Shown here: positions 44,572 through 53,008 of the stretch, piece by piece | Position numbering within the stretch: the stretch's first letter is position 1 | How the letters are laid out: the number at the start of each line of letters is the position of its first letter | DNA from: Citrobacter koseri ATCC BAA-895 | GTDB lineage: Bacteria > Pseudomonadota > Gammaproteobacteria > Enterobacterales > Enterobacteriaceae | NCBI RefSeq assembly: GCF_000018045.1 | Contig: NC_009792.1 | Location: forward strand, 124,001-188,000 | Length of the DNA: 64,000 nt | Direction of reading: 5' to 3' | Position numbers and translations under genes: made by a program | Notes under the pieces: model-generated | What the model saw: the letters and a program-made list of their open reading frames with translations, nothing else | What the model was told of the DNA's origin: nothing | The model's database searches: none

Positions 44572-46208
44572 CGCCAGGTGAAGTACGGCGCCTTTATTTC
44601 ATCATTCGCACCTTTTTAAGTTACGGCCTTGATGAGCTGATCCCCAAAATGCGTATCACGCTGCCGCTTCGGTTATGGCGTTACTCATTATTCTGGATGC
44701 CGAACCGGCATAAAGACAAACCGCTGGGTGAACGATTAAGGCTGGCTTTGCAGGAGCTGGGGCCGGTGTGGATCAAATTTGGTCAAATGCTTTCCACCCG
44801 TCGTGACCTTTTCCCGCCTCAGATTGCCGATCAGCTTGCGCTATTGCAGGATAAAGTCGCCCCTTTTGATGGCGCGCTGGCGAAAGCACAAATTGAAGAA
44901 GCAATGGGTGGCCTGCCTGTTGAAGAGTGGTTTGATGACTTTGACATCCAGCCATTAGCCTCTGCGTCGATTGCCCAGGTACATACCGCGCGGCTGAAGT
45001 CGAACGGTAAAGAGGTGGTGATTAAGGTTATCCGCCCGGATATTCTGCCGGTTATTAAAGCCGATTTAAAACTGATCTACCGTCTTGCCCGTTGGGTGCC
45101 GCGCCTGCTGCCGGATGGACGACGCCTTCGCCCGACCGAAGTCGTTCGCGAGTATGAAAAAACGCTGATCGATGAGCTGAATTTGCTGCGTGAATCGGCA
45201 AACGCCATCCAGCTACGGCGTAATTTCGAAAACAGCCCCATGCTGTATGTTCCCGAAGTCTATTCCGACTACTGTAGTCAGGACATGATGGTCATGGAGC
45301 GGATTTACGGCATTCCCGTTTCGGATGTGGCGACGCTGGAAAAGAACGGCACCAACATGAAGCTGCTGGCTGAGCGTGGCGTACAGGTCTTCTTTACCCA
45401 GGTGTTCCGCGACAGTTTTTTCCATGCGGATATGCACCCTGGCAATATCTTCGTCAGCTATGAGCATCCTGAAAATCCGAAATACATTGGGATTGATTGC
45501 GGCATTGTGGGGTCGCTGAACAAAGAGGATAAACGCTATCTGGCGGAGAATTTCATCGCGTTTTTTAACCGTGACTACCGCAAAGTAGCGGAACTGCATG
45601 TGGATTCAGGGTGGGTGCCACCGGATACCAATGTTGAAGAGTTTGAGTTTGCTATCCGCACCGTGTGCGAGCCTATTTTCGAAAAACCGCTGGCGGAAAT
45701 CTCGTTTGGTCACGTTTTATTAAACCTTTTCAATACGGCGCGTCGATTTAACATGGAAGTCCAGCCACAGCTGGTATTGTTACAAAAGACATTGCTGTAT
45801 GTTGAAGGGGTTGGACGCCAGCTCTATCCACAGTTGGATCTGTGGAAAACGGCGAAGCCGTTTCTTGAATCCTGGATTAAAGATCAGGTTGGCATTCCTG
45901 CGCTCACCAGAGCACTTAAGGAAAAAGCGCCGTTCTGGGTCGAAAAAATGCCAGAAATACCTGAACTGGTGTATGACAGTTTGCGCCAGGGCAAATATTT
46001 ACAGCACAGTGTTGATAAGATTGCGCGCGAGCTTCAGGAGAATCATGTGCGTCAGGGACAATCCCGCTATTTACTGGGCATTGGCGCGACGTTGTTGTTA
46101 AGTGGGACATTCCTGCTTGTCAGCCGCCCGGAATGGGGGCTGATGCCTTGCTGGTTAATGGCCGGAGGCCTGGTCGCCTGGCTGATTGGCTGGCGTAAAA
46201 CTCGCTGA
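44568..46208 (+). CDS. ubiB: UbiB, atypical kinase/ATPase for ubiquinone synthesis
   Basis: Membrane-bound ABC1/ADCK-family protein needed for ubiquinone synthesis; it has ATPase activity thought to help extract lipid intermediates. The 546 residues show the UbiB-specific KxGQ motif ([16 protein letters not shown], about 65-80), the Ala-rich loop [12 protein letters not shown] replacing the usual P-loop, the catalytic [11 protein letters not shown] segment (about 285-295) and IDCGIVG as the metal-binding Asp. Two hydrophobic helices at the C-terminus (about 497-540) anchor it in the membrane. Confidence 0.96.
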
Positions 46209-46212
46209 TTTT

Positions 46213-46241
46213 TTCATCGCTCAAGGCAAGTCGTGTATAAT
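46213..46241 (+). promoter_or_regulatory. tatA promoter
   Basis: A good -10 TATAAT (46236-46241), preceded at 17 bases by a weak -35 TTCATC (46213-46218). It lies just after the ubiB stop and 41 bases before the tatA ATG, matching independent expression of the tat operon. Confidence 0.6.
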
Positions 46242-46281
46242 GCGACCTTAATAATTCATCATCTATCACAGAGGAACTCGT

Positions 46282-46548
46282 ATGGGTGGTATCAGTATTT
46301 GGCAGTTGTTGATCATTGCCGTCATCGTTGTACTGCTATTTGGCACCAAAAAGCTCGGCTCCATCGGTTCCGATCTTGGCGCGTCCATTAAAGGCTTCAA
46401 AAAAGCGATGAGCGATGATGATGCGAAGCAGGATAAAACCAGTCAGGACGCTGATTTTACCGCTAAATCTATCGCTGATAAGCAAGGTGAAGCGCAAGGC
46501 GAAGCGAAGAAAGAAGACGCCAAAAGTCACGATAAAGAGCAGGTATAA
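46282..46548 (+). CDS. tatA: twin-arginine translocase subunit TatA
   Basis: Forms the size-adaptable conducting element for folded Tat substrates. The 88 residues comprise a short N-terminal membrane helix (IWQLLIIAVIVVLLFGTKKL, about 6-25), the FGTKKL hinge, an amphipathic helix (SIGSDLGASIKGFKKAMSDD) and an unstructured charged tail. In the tail a GEAQ-GEAK near-repeat (46484-46510) makes this protein longer than the Salmonella form I recall and different from E. coli in the same place. First gene of tatABC(D). Confidence 0.96.
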   Translation: MGGISIWQLLIIAVIVVLLFGTKKLGSIGSDLGASIKGFKKAMSDDDAKQDKTSQDADFTAKSIADKQGEAQGEAKKEDAKSHDKEQV

Positions 46549-46551
46549 TTC

Positions 46552-47100
46552 GTGTTTGACATCGGTTTTAGCGAACTGCTGTTGGTGTTCGTGATCGGCC
46601 TCATCGTTCTGGGGCCTCAACGATTGCCGGTAGCGGTAAAAACGGTAGCGGGCTGGGTACGCGCGTTGCGATCCCTTGCGACCACGGTGCAGAATGAACT
46701 GACCCAGGAGCTGAAGCTCCAGGAGTTTCAGGACAGTCTGAAGAAGGTCGAAAAAGCGAGCCTCCAGAACCTGACTCCAGAACTGAAAGCCTCGATGGAT
46801 GAACTTCGTCAGGCCGCGGAGTCGATGAAGCGTTCCTACAGCGCCAACGATCCTGAAAAAGCGAGCGATGAAGCGCATACCATCCATAATCCGGTGGTGA
46901 AGGATAACGAAGCGCAGCATGAAGGGGTTACACCTGCCGCCGCTGAAACCCAGGCCAATTCTCCTGAGCAAACACCGGAAACGGCTGATGCCGGGCAGCC
47001 TGAACAGACGGAAGCCGCTTCCGTAAACGAGATGGACGCAGAAAAGAAATCCGCCGCGACTGTTGTCGAATCCTCCCCCTCGTCGAGTGATAAATCGTAA
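46552..47100 (+). CDS. tatB: twin-arginine translocase subunit TatB
   Basis: Partner of TatC in the receptor complex that binds Tat signal peptides. The start is GTG at 46552 (MFDIGFSELLLVFVIGLIVLGPQRLP), 3 bases after the tatA stop. One N-terminal helix with the conserved Glu8 and the LGPQRLP hinge, an amphipathic helix to about residue 70, and a low-complexity acidic, Ala/Glu/Ser-rich tail (about 100-182), which is variable in length between species. Confidence 0.95.
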   Translation: MFDIGFSELLLVFVIGLIVLGPQRLPVAVKTVAGWVRALRSLATTVQNELTQELKLQEFQDSLKKVEKASLQNLTPELKASMDELRQAAESMKRSYSANDPEKASDEAHTIHNPVVKDNEAQHEGVTPAAAETQANSPEQTPETADAGQPEQTEAASVNEMDAEKKSAATVVESSPSSSDKS

Positions 47101-47102
47101 AC

Positions 47103-47882
47103 ATGGCTGTAGATGATACCCAACCTCTTATTACGCATCTGATTGAACTGCGTAAGCGTCTGTTGAACTGCATTATTGCGGTTATTGTGATTTTTCTGGC
47201 GTTGGTCTATTTCGCCAATGACATTTATCACATGGTTGCCGCGCCGCTGATCGAACAGATGCCGCAGGGTGCGACGATGATCGCCACCGACGTGGCCTCG
47301 CCGTTTTTCACCCCTATCAAACTGACTTTCATGGTGTCGCTGATCCTGTCTGCGCCCGTGATTTTGTACCAGGTATGGGCGTTTATTGCCCCTGCGCTGT
47401 ATAAGCATGAACGTCGTCTTGTCGTGCCGCTGCTGGTGTCCAGCTCGCTGCTGTTCTATATCGGTATGGCGTTCGCCTACTTTGTGGTCTTCCCGCTCGC
47501 GTTTGGTTTCCTTGCCAATACCGCGCCGCAGGGCGTACAGGTTTCTACCGATATCGCCAGTTACCTCAGCTTTGTGATGGCGTTATTTATGGCATTCGGC
47601 GTCTCTTTCGAGGTGCCCGTCGCGATTGTCCTGCTCTGCTGGATGGGGGTAACTACCCCTGAGGACTTGCGTAAGAAGCGTCCTTACGTCGTGGTTGGCG
47701 CGTTTGTCGTGGGGATGCTGCTGACGCCGCCAGATGTCTTCTCACAAACATTGCTGGCGATACCGATGTACTGCCTGTTTGAGGTTGGCGTGTTCTTCTC
47801 TCGCTTCTATGTCGGTAAACGACGTCCACGAGAAGAAGATGACGAGGCCGAGACTGAGCAGGCCGGGAAAACTGAAGAATAA
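47103..47882 (+). CDS. tatC: twin-arginine translocase subunit TatC
   Basis: Polytopic inner-membrane receptor for twin-arginine signal peptides: six helices within 259 residues. It opens with MAVDDTQPLITHLIELRKRLLN, the signal-peptide-binding cytoplasmic segment containing the conserved HLxELRxR motif, and shows FVVFPLAFGF with the periplasmic cap. The tail is acidic (EEDDEAETEQAGKTEE). A short GC hairpin (AACCGCCC/GGGCGGTT, about 47887-47906) follows before tatD and may reduce read-through. Confidence 0.96.
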   Translation: MAVDDTQPLITHLIELRKRLLNCIIAVIVIFLALVYFANDIYHMVAAPLIEQMPQGATMIATDVASPFFTPIKLTFMVSLILSAPVILYQVWAFIAPALYKHERRLVVPLLVSSSLLFYIGMAFAYFVVFPLAFGFLANTAPQGVQVSTDIASYLSFVMALFMAFGVSFEVPVAIVLLCWMGVTTPEDLRKKRPYVVVGAFVVGMLLTPPDVFSQTLLAIPMYCLFEVGVFFSRFYVGKRRPREEDDEAETEQAGKTEE

Positions 47883-47923
47883 ACGCAACCGCCCGTCAGG
47901 GCGGTTGTTATATGGGAGGAAGC

Positions 47924-48706
47924 ATGTTTGATATCGGCGTTAATTTAACCAGTTCGCAATTTGTGAAAGATCGCGATGACGTGGTGACGCGCGCGCTGGC
48001 GGCCGGGGTGTCGGGTATGCTTCTGACCGGAACCAATCTGCACGAAAGCCAGCAGGCGCAAAAACTGGCGCAGCGTTATGCCTGCTGCTGGTCGACGGCT
48101 GGCGTACATCCGCATGACAGCAGTCAGTGGCAATCAGAAACTGAAGACGCGATCGTCGCTCTGGCAAGACAGCCGGATGTGGTGGCGATTGGCGAATGTG
48201 GTCTGGACTTCAATCGTAATTTTTCCACGCCGCAAGAACAGGAACGTGCATTCCAGGCGCAGTTGCGCATTGCCGCTGAGTTGCAGATGCCCGTTTTTAT
48301 GCACTGTCGGGATGCGCATGCGCGTTTTCTGGCGCTGCTTGAGCCGTGGCTGGATAAACTCCCGGGCGCGGTGTTGCATTGCTTTACCGGTACGCGTGAG
48401 GAGATGCAGGAGTGCATAGACAGAGGGCTTTATATCGGTATCACGGGTTGGGTCTGCGATGAACGTCGCGGTCTTGAATTGCGTGAGTTGCTGCCCTTCA
48501 TCCCTGCGGAAAAACTGTTGATTGAGACCGACGCCCCCTACCTGTTGCCGCGCGATCTCACGCCTAAACCGGCTTCGCGGCGTAACGAACCGGCGCATCT
48601 GGCGCACATTCTTGCGCGCGTTGCCCACTGGCGCGGGGAAGACCCGCAATGGCTGGCGGCCACAACGGATGCCAATGTCAAAACGCTGTTTGGGATTGCC
48701 TTCTAA
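47924..48706 (+). CDS. tatD: 3'-5' DNA exonuclease TatD
   Basis: Metal-dependent hydrolase of the TatD family; a 3'-5' exonuclease acting on ssDNA and RNA and implicated in oxidative-damage repair; not required for Tat export. The start at 47924 (MFDIGVNLTSSQF) gives 260 residues. Metal-site motifs: the Asp/Asn start of strand 1 (usually HxH in the family, here DIGVN), AIGECGLDFNR with the bridging Glu (about 91), HCRDAH, HCFTG and ETDAPYL. It ends 7 bases from the convergent rfaH gene, with no REP between them. Confidence 0.93.
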   Translation: MFDIGVNLTSSQFVKDRDDVVTRALAAGVSGMLLTGTNLHESQQAQKLAQRYACCWSTAGVHPHDSSQWQSETEDAIVALARQPDVVAIGECGLDFNRNFSTPQEQERAFQAQLRIAAELQMPVFMHCRDAHARFLALLEPWLDKLPGAVLHCFTGTREEMQECIDRGLYIGITGWVCDERRGLELRELLPFIPAEKLLIETDAPYLLPRDLTPKPASRRNEPAHLAHILARVAHWRGEDPQWLAATTDANVKTLFGIAF

Positions 48707-48713
48707 AGCGCGC

Positions 48714-49202
48714 TTAAACTTTACGAAACGCGGTGTTTTTCACGCTCTGCTTCACCTCTTTATTTAGCAGGTTAAGCAGCAGCATGGAGCGCGCTTCGCC
48801 ATCCGGTTCGGTAAAAATCGCCTTCAGACCTTCAAATGCGCCTTCAGTGATAATCACGCTGTCCCCTGGGTAGGGCGTTTCGGGATCAACAACGCCTTCT
48901 GGTTTGTAGACAGAAAGCTGATGAATCACGTTGGACGGAACGGTGGCAGGGTGTGCGCCAAACCGCACGAAGTGGCTGACGCCGCGTGTGGCGTTGATCG
49001 TGGTGGTATGAATCACTTCCGGGTCGAATTCAACAAACAGATAGTTAGGAAAGAGCGGTTCGCTAACGGCGGTACGTTTGCCGCGCACCATTTTTTCCAG
49101 CGTGATCATCGGCGTCAGGCAATTTACCGCCTGTCTTTCGAGGTGTTCCTGGGCACGCTGAAGTTGCCCGCGCTTGCAGTACAGTAAATACCAGGATTGC
49201 AT
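48714..49202 (-). CDS. rfaH: transcription antitermination protein RfaH
   Basis: NusG paralogue recruited to RNA polymerase at ops sites to promote elongation of long operons such as LPS core, O-antigen, haemolysin and conjugation. The 162 residues show the NGN domain (MQSWYLLYCKRGQLQRAQEHLERQ onwards, with FPNYLFVEFDPE, residues 1-100) and the C-terminal KOW-type domain with GDSVIITEGAFEGLKAIF (about 117-134), which can switch between alpha and beta folds. Arg/Lys residues for ops DNA contact are present in the NGN domain. Convergent with tatD. Confidence 0.95.
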   Translation of the reverse strand: MQSWYLLYCKRGQLQRAQEHLERQAVNCLTPMITLEKMVRGKRTAVSEPLFPNYLFVEFDPEVIHTTTINATRGVSHFVRFGAHPATVPSNVIHQLSVYKPEGVVDPETPYPGDSVIITEGAFEGLKAIFTEPDGEARSMLLLNLLNKEVKQSVKNTAFRKV

Positions 49203-49264
49203 AATAACTCTTATCCGCTTGTCCGGGGCGCAAGCATAACAAAAGCCATGCGCTAAGTTAATTA

Positions 49265-49310
49265 TACCCGTTGTATTTCAGGCTGCTTCTTTGTTGGCTA
49301 CCTCGCCGCA
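49265..49310. repeat. degenerate ERIC end fragment
   Basis: TACCCGTTGTATTTCAGG followed by GTTGGCTACCTCGC resembles one outer arm of ERIC (consensus complement TACCCGTCATACTTCAAG ... GTTGGCTTCCTCGC) at roughly three quarters of positions, but the central core and the other arm are missing. An 8-bp inverted repeat ATTTCAGG/CCTGAAAT (49275-49282 with 49312-49319) is built around it. It sits in the 243-base rfaH-ubiD gap. Confidence 0.5.
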
Positions 49311-49445
49311 ACCTGAAATTCATTGAGTAGATAACCCCCGGGCTCCCCTGTACCGTCAGAGTTCACGCTAATTTAACAAAAATACAGCATCACGATGATG
49401 AACGCCGTATAATGAGGCGCTTACAAAGAGGCCACAACTGACGCC

Positions 49446-50930
49446 ATGAAATATCACGACTTACGCGACTTCCTGACGCTGCTGGAACAGCAGGGTGAAC
49501 TCAAACGCATTACGCTTGCGGTAGATCCTCATCTGGAAATGACTGAAATTGCTGACCGTACGCTGCGTGCGGGCGGGCCAGCTCTGTTGTTTGAAAATCC
49601 CAAAGGCTATGCGATGCCGGTGTTGTGCAACCTGTTTGGCACGCCCAGACGCGTCGCAATGGGTATGGGCCAGGAAGATGTCACCGCGTTGCGCGAAGTC
49701 GGCAAGCTGCTGGCGTTTCTGAAAGAGCCGGAGCCGCCGAAAGGGTTCCGTGACCTGTTTGATAAGCTGCCGCAGTTTAAGCAAGTGCTGAACATGCCGA
49801 CCAAACGACTACGCGGCGCGCCGTGCCAGCAGAAAGTGTTCTCTGGCGACGACGTTGATTTACAGCGTATTCCCATCATGACCTGCTGGCCGGAAGATGC
49901 CGCGCCGCTTATTACCTGGGGGCTGACCGTGACGCGTGGCCCTCACAAAGAGCGGCAAAATCTGGGGATCTACCGTCAGCAACTGATCGGCAAAAACAAG
50001 TTGATCATGCGTTGGTTGTCGCATCGTGGCGGCGCGCTGGATTTCCAGGAGTGGTGCGCGGCGCATCCTGGCGAGCGTTTCCCGATTGCCGTGGCGCTGG
50101 GCGCCGATCCGGCCACCATTCTCGGCGCAGTGACCCCCGTACCGGATACACTGTCGGAATACGCGTTTGCAGGGCTGCTGCGTGGCACAAAGACGGAAGT
50201 GGTTAAATGTCTCTCCAGCGATCTTGAAGTACCTGCAAGTGCGGAAATCGTCCTGGAAGGTTATATTGAACCGGGCGAAATGGCGGCGGAAGGGCCGTAT
50301 GGCGACCACACCGGTTATTACAATGAAGTGGATAACTTCCCGGTTTTCACCGTTACGCACATCACGCAGCGTGAAGACGCCATTTATCACTCAACTTATA
50401 CCGGCCGACCGCCTGATGAACCTGCTGTGCTCGGTGTGGCGTTGAATGAAGTCTTCGTCCCGATTTTGCAAAAGCAGTTCCCGGAAATTGTTGATTTCTA
50501 TCTTCCGCCGGAAGGGTGTTCTTATCGACTGGCCGTTGTAACGATGAAAAAGCAGTACGCGGGTCATGCGAAACGCGTCATGATGGGCGTTTGGTCATTT
50601 TTACGCCAGTTTATGTATACCAAATTTGTTATCGTCTGCGATGACGACGTCAACGCACGCGACTGGAATGATGTGATTTGGGCGATCACCACCCGTATGG
50701 ACCCGGCGCGGGATACGGTTCTGGTAGAAAACACCCCCATTGATTATCTGGATTTTGCCTCGCCGATCTCCGGGCTAGGTTCAAAAATGGGACTGGATGC
50801 CACAAACAAATGGCCGGGCGAAACCCAACGTGAGTGGGGGCGCCCTATCAAGAAAGATCCTGAAGTGACTGCGCGTATTGACGCGATTTGGGATGAGTTG
50901 GCCATCTTTAACGACGGTAAAGGCGCCTGA
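49446..50930 (+). CDS. ubiD: 3-octaprenyl-4-hydroxybenzoate carboxy-lyase
   Basis: Prenylated-FMN-dependent decarboxylase of the ubiquinone pathway; needs the prFMN made by UbiX. The 494 residues match the E. coli protein, with the family motifs LRAGGPALLFENPKG, the ITWGLTVTRGPHKERQNLGIYR segment binding prFMN/Mn (including the catalytic Arg), and EGPYGDHTGYYN with the active-site Glu (about 280-291). The TATAAT at about 49408 just upstream could be its -10. fre follows after 41 bases and may be co-transcribed. Confidence 0.96.
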   Translation: MKYHDLRDFLTLLEQQGELKRITLAVDPHLEMTEIADRTLRAGGPALLFENPKGYAMPVLCNLFGTPRRVAMGMGQEDVTALREVGKLLAFLKEPEPPKGFRDLFDKLPQFKQVLNMPTKRLRGAPCQQKVFSGDDVDLQRIPIMTCWPEDAAPLITWGLTVTRGPHKERQNLGIYRQQLIGKNKLIMRWLSHRGGALDFQEWCAAHPGERFPIAVALGADPATILGAVTPVPDTLSEYAFAGLLRGTKTEVVKCLSSDLEVPASAEIVLEGYIEPGEMAAEGPYGDHTGYYNEVDNFPVFTVTHITQREDAIYHSTYTGRPPDEPAVLGVALNEVFVPILQKQFPEIVDFYLPPEGCSYRLAVVTMKKQYAGHAKRVMMGVWSFLRQFMYTKFVIVCDDDVNARDWNDVIWAITTRMDPARDTVLVENTPIDYLDFASPISGLGSKMGLDATNKWPGETQREWGRPIKKDPEVTARIDAIWDELAIFNDGKGA

Positions 50931-50971
50931 GGCGCGATCGTTTTGCCCTATAGACCCGACAGAGGGAGCGC

Positions 50972-51673
50972 ATGACAACCTTAAGCTGTAAAGTGACCTC
51001 GGTAGAAGCTATCACCGATACCGTATATCGCGTTCGTTTAGTGCCAGACGCGGCGTTTTCCTTTCGCGCTGGTCAGTATCTGATGGTCGTAATGGATGAG
51101 AGGGATAAGCGTCCGTTCTCTATGGCCTCCACGCCGGATGAGCACGGATTCATTGAGCTGCACATTGGCGCTTCGGAGCTTAATCTGTATGCGATGGCGG
51201 TGATGGATCGCATTCTGAAAGACAGAGAAATTGTCGTCGATATTCCGCATGGCGAAGCCTGGCTGCGTGATGATGAAGAACGCCCGCTGATTCTGATTGC
51301 GGGGGGAACGGGTTTCTCCTATGTCCGTTCAATTTTGCTGACGGCGCTTGCGCGTAATCCGAATCGCGATGTGACGATCTACTGGGGCGGACGTGAAGAG
51401 AAGCATCTCTACGATCTCGCTGAGCTGGAGGCGCTTTCGGTTCAACACCCGAATCTGCGCGTTGAGCCGGTGGTTGAGCAACCGGAAGAAGGCTGGCGTG
51501 GCCGCACGGGCACGGTATTAACTGCGGTATTGCAGGATCACGGTACGCTGGCGGGGCATGATATCTACATTGCCGGTCGTTTTGAGATGGCGAAAATCGC
51601 TCGTGACCTGTTCTGCAATGAGCGTAACGCGCGGGAAGATCGCCTGTTTGGCGATGCGTTTGCCTTTATCTAA
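50972..51673 (+). CDS. fre: NAD(P)H-flavin reductase
   Basis: Reduces free flavins with NAD(P)H, supplying reduced flavin to other enzymes and to Fe(III) reduction. The 233 residues have the ferredoxin-NADP reductase fold: a flavin-binding barrel with the RPFSMAS motif (about 46-52) and the NAD(P)-binding half with GGTGFSYVRSIL (about 111-122) and YWGGREEKHLYD. The C-terminal segment ending RLFGDAFAFI is typical. Earlier annotated as ubiB/luxG-like. Followed at 51677 by a hairpin on the other strand and a BIME. Confidence 0.96.
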   Translation: MTTLSCKVTSVEAITDTVYRVRLVPDAAFSFRAGQYLMVVMDERDKRPFSMASTPDEHGFIELHIGASELNLYAMAVMDRILKDREIVVDIPHGEAWLRDDEERPLILIAGGTGFSYVRSILLTALARNPNRDVTIYWGGREEKHLYDLAELEALSVQHPNLRVEPVVEQPEEGWRGRTGTVLTAVLQDHGTLAGHDIYIAGRFEMAKIARDLFCNERNAREDRLFGDAFAFI

Positions 51674-51676
51674 GCA

Positions 51677-51703
51677 ATAAAAAAACCCGCCCCTGACAGG
51701 CGG
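51677..51703 (-). terminator. fadBA terminator (reverse strand)
   Basis: Read on the reverse strand, the stem CCCGCC/GGCGGG is followed by a run of seven T (seen on the forward strand as A7 before CCCGCCCC). It lies between the convergent fre and fadA genes and beyond the BIME as seen from fadA. Confidence 0.75.
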
Positions 51704-51742
51704 GAAGAACGGCAACTAAATTGTTATAGAGTGGCATTTGCG

Positions 51743-51819
51743 TTGTAGGCCGGATAAGACGCCTGAGCGTCGTCATCCGGCATGGTCGCCGGGGGCGCTT
51801 CGCTTGCCCGGCCTGCAAT
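51743..51819. repeat. REP/BIME element between fre and fadA
   Basis: Two REP units, GTAGGCCGGATAAGACGC...GTCATCCGGCA and GCCGGGGGCGCTTCGCTTGCCCGGC, between convergent fre and fadA. Confidence 0.85.
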
Positions 51820-51829
51820 AAATAACGCT

Positions 51830-52999
51830 CTATGATTGAACTCGCTCAAATACTGTCGCGATACCCTGACCTAATCCGATACACATCGTCGCCAGGCCAA
51901 ACTGGGCGTCTTTGCGCTCCATCAGATTCAACAGCGTGGTGCTGATGCGCGCCCCGGAACAACCCAGCGGGTGGCCCAGTGCGATCGCGCCGCCGTTGAG
52001 GTTGATCTTCTCGTCAATCTGCTCCATCAGTCCCAGATCTTTTATACACGGCAGGATCTGCGCGGCGAACGCTTCGTTCATTTCAAACAAATCGATGTCG
52101 CTGGCGGCAAGCCCTGCTTTTTTCAGCGCCAGTTTTGACGCCGGAACCGGGCCGTAACCCATAATTGAGGGATCGCAACCGACAACCGCCATTGAACGAA
52201 TGCGGGCGCGTGGTTGCAGACCCAGTTCACGCGCACGGCTTTCGCTCATTACCAGCATGGCGGCTGCGCCATCGGAGAGGGCGGAAGAAGTGCCTGCGGT
52301 CACGGTGCCGCTGACCGGATCAAACGCGGGGCGCAGAGTCGACAGCGCTTCGACGGTGGTCTCCGGGCGGATGACTTCGTCGTAGCTAAACTGCTTTAGC
52401 ACGCCGTCGGCGTCATGACCGCCGGTCGGGATGATCTCGTTTTTAAACGCGCCGGACTGCGTGGCTGCCCAGGCGCGGGCGTGTGAACGTGCGGCAAACG
52501 CATCCTGCATTTCACGGCTGATGCCGTGCATACGGGAAAGCATTTCTGCCGTCAGCCCCATCATCCCGGCGGCTTTGGCTACGTTGCGGCTCAGGCCGGG
52601 ATGGAAATCGACGCCATGACTCATTGGCACATGGCCCATATGCTCCACGCCGCCAATCAGGCACGTCTGCGCGTCACCGGTCATGATCATCCGAGCGGCA
52701 TCGTGCAGCGCCTGCATGGAGGAACCACACAGACGGTTAACGGTGACCGCCGGAACGGAGTGGGGGATTTCAGCCAGTAGCGCGGCGTTGCGGGCGATGT
52801 TAAAACCCTGCTCCAGCGTCTGTTGCACGCAGCCCCAGTAAATGTCGTCGATAGCGGTTGCTTCCAGCGCGGGATTACGCGCCAGCAGACTGCGCATTAA
52901 GTGTGCGGAGAGATCTTCTGCCCGCACGTTACGAAATGCGCCGCCCTTTGAACGGCCCATCGGGGTGCGAATTGCATCGACAATGACAACCTGTTCCAT
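51830..52999 (-). CDS. fadA: 3-ketoacyl-CoA thiolase (beta subunit of FadBA)
   Basis: Last step of aerobic fatty acid beta-oxidation: cleaves 3-ketoacyl-CoA to acetyl-CoA and a shortened acyl-CoA; forms the alpha2beta2 trifunctional complex with FadB. The 389-residue protein shows the nucleophile cysteine in NRLCGSSMQALHDAARM (Cys91), His in GGAIALGHPLGCSGAR and the second cysteine in MCIGLGQG (about residue 378). It is two residues longer at the C-terminus (VQS) than my memory of E. coli. It follows fadB by 9 bases in the same operon. Confidence 0.96.
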   Translation of the reverse strand: MEQVVIVDAIRTPMGRSKGGAFRNVRAEDLSAHLMRSLLARNPALEATAIDDIYWGCVQQTLEQGFNIARNAALLAEIPHSVPAVTVNRLCGSSMQALHDAARMIMTGDAQTCLIGGVEHMGHVPMSHGVDFHPGLSRNVAKAAGMMGLTAEMLSRMHGISREMQDAFAARSHARAWAATQSGAFKNEIIPTGGHDADGVLKQFSYDEVIRPETTVEALSTLRPAFDPVSGTVTAGTSSALSDGAAAMLVMSESRARELGLQPRARIRSMAVVGCDPSIMGYGPVPASKLALKKAGLAASDIDLFEMNEAFAAQILPCIKDLGLMEQIDEKINLNGGAIALGHPLGCSGARISTTLLNLMERKDAQFGLATMCIGLGQGIATVFERVQS

Positions 53000-53008
53000 T
53001 GTGACTCC

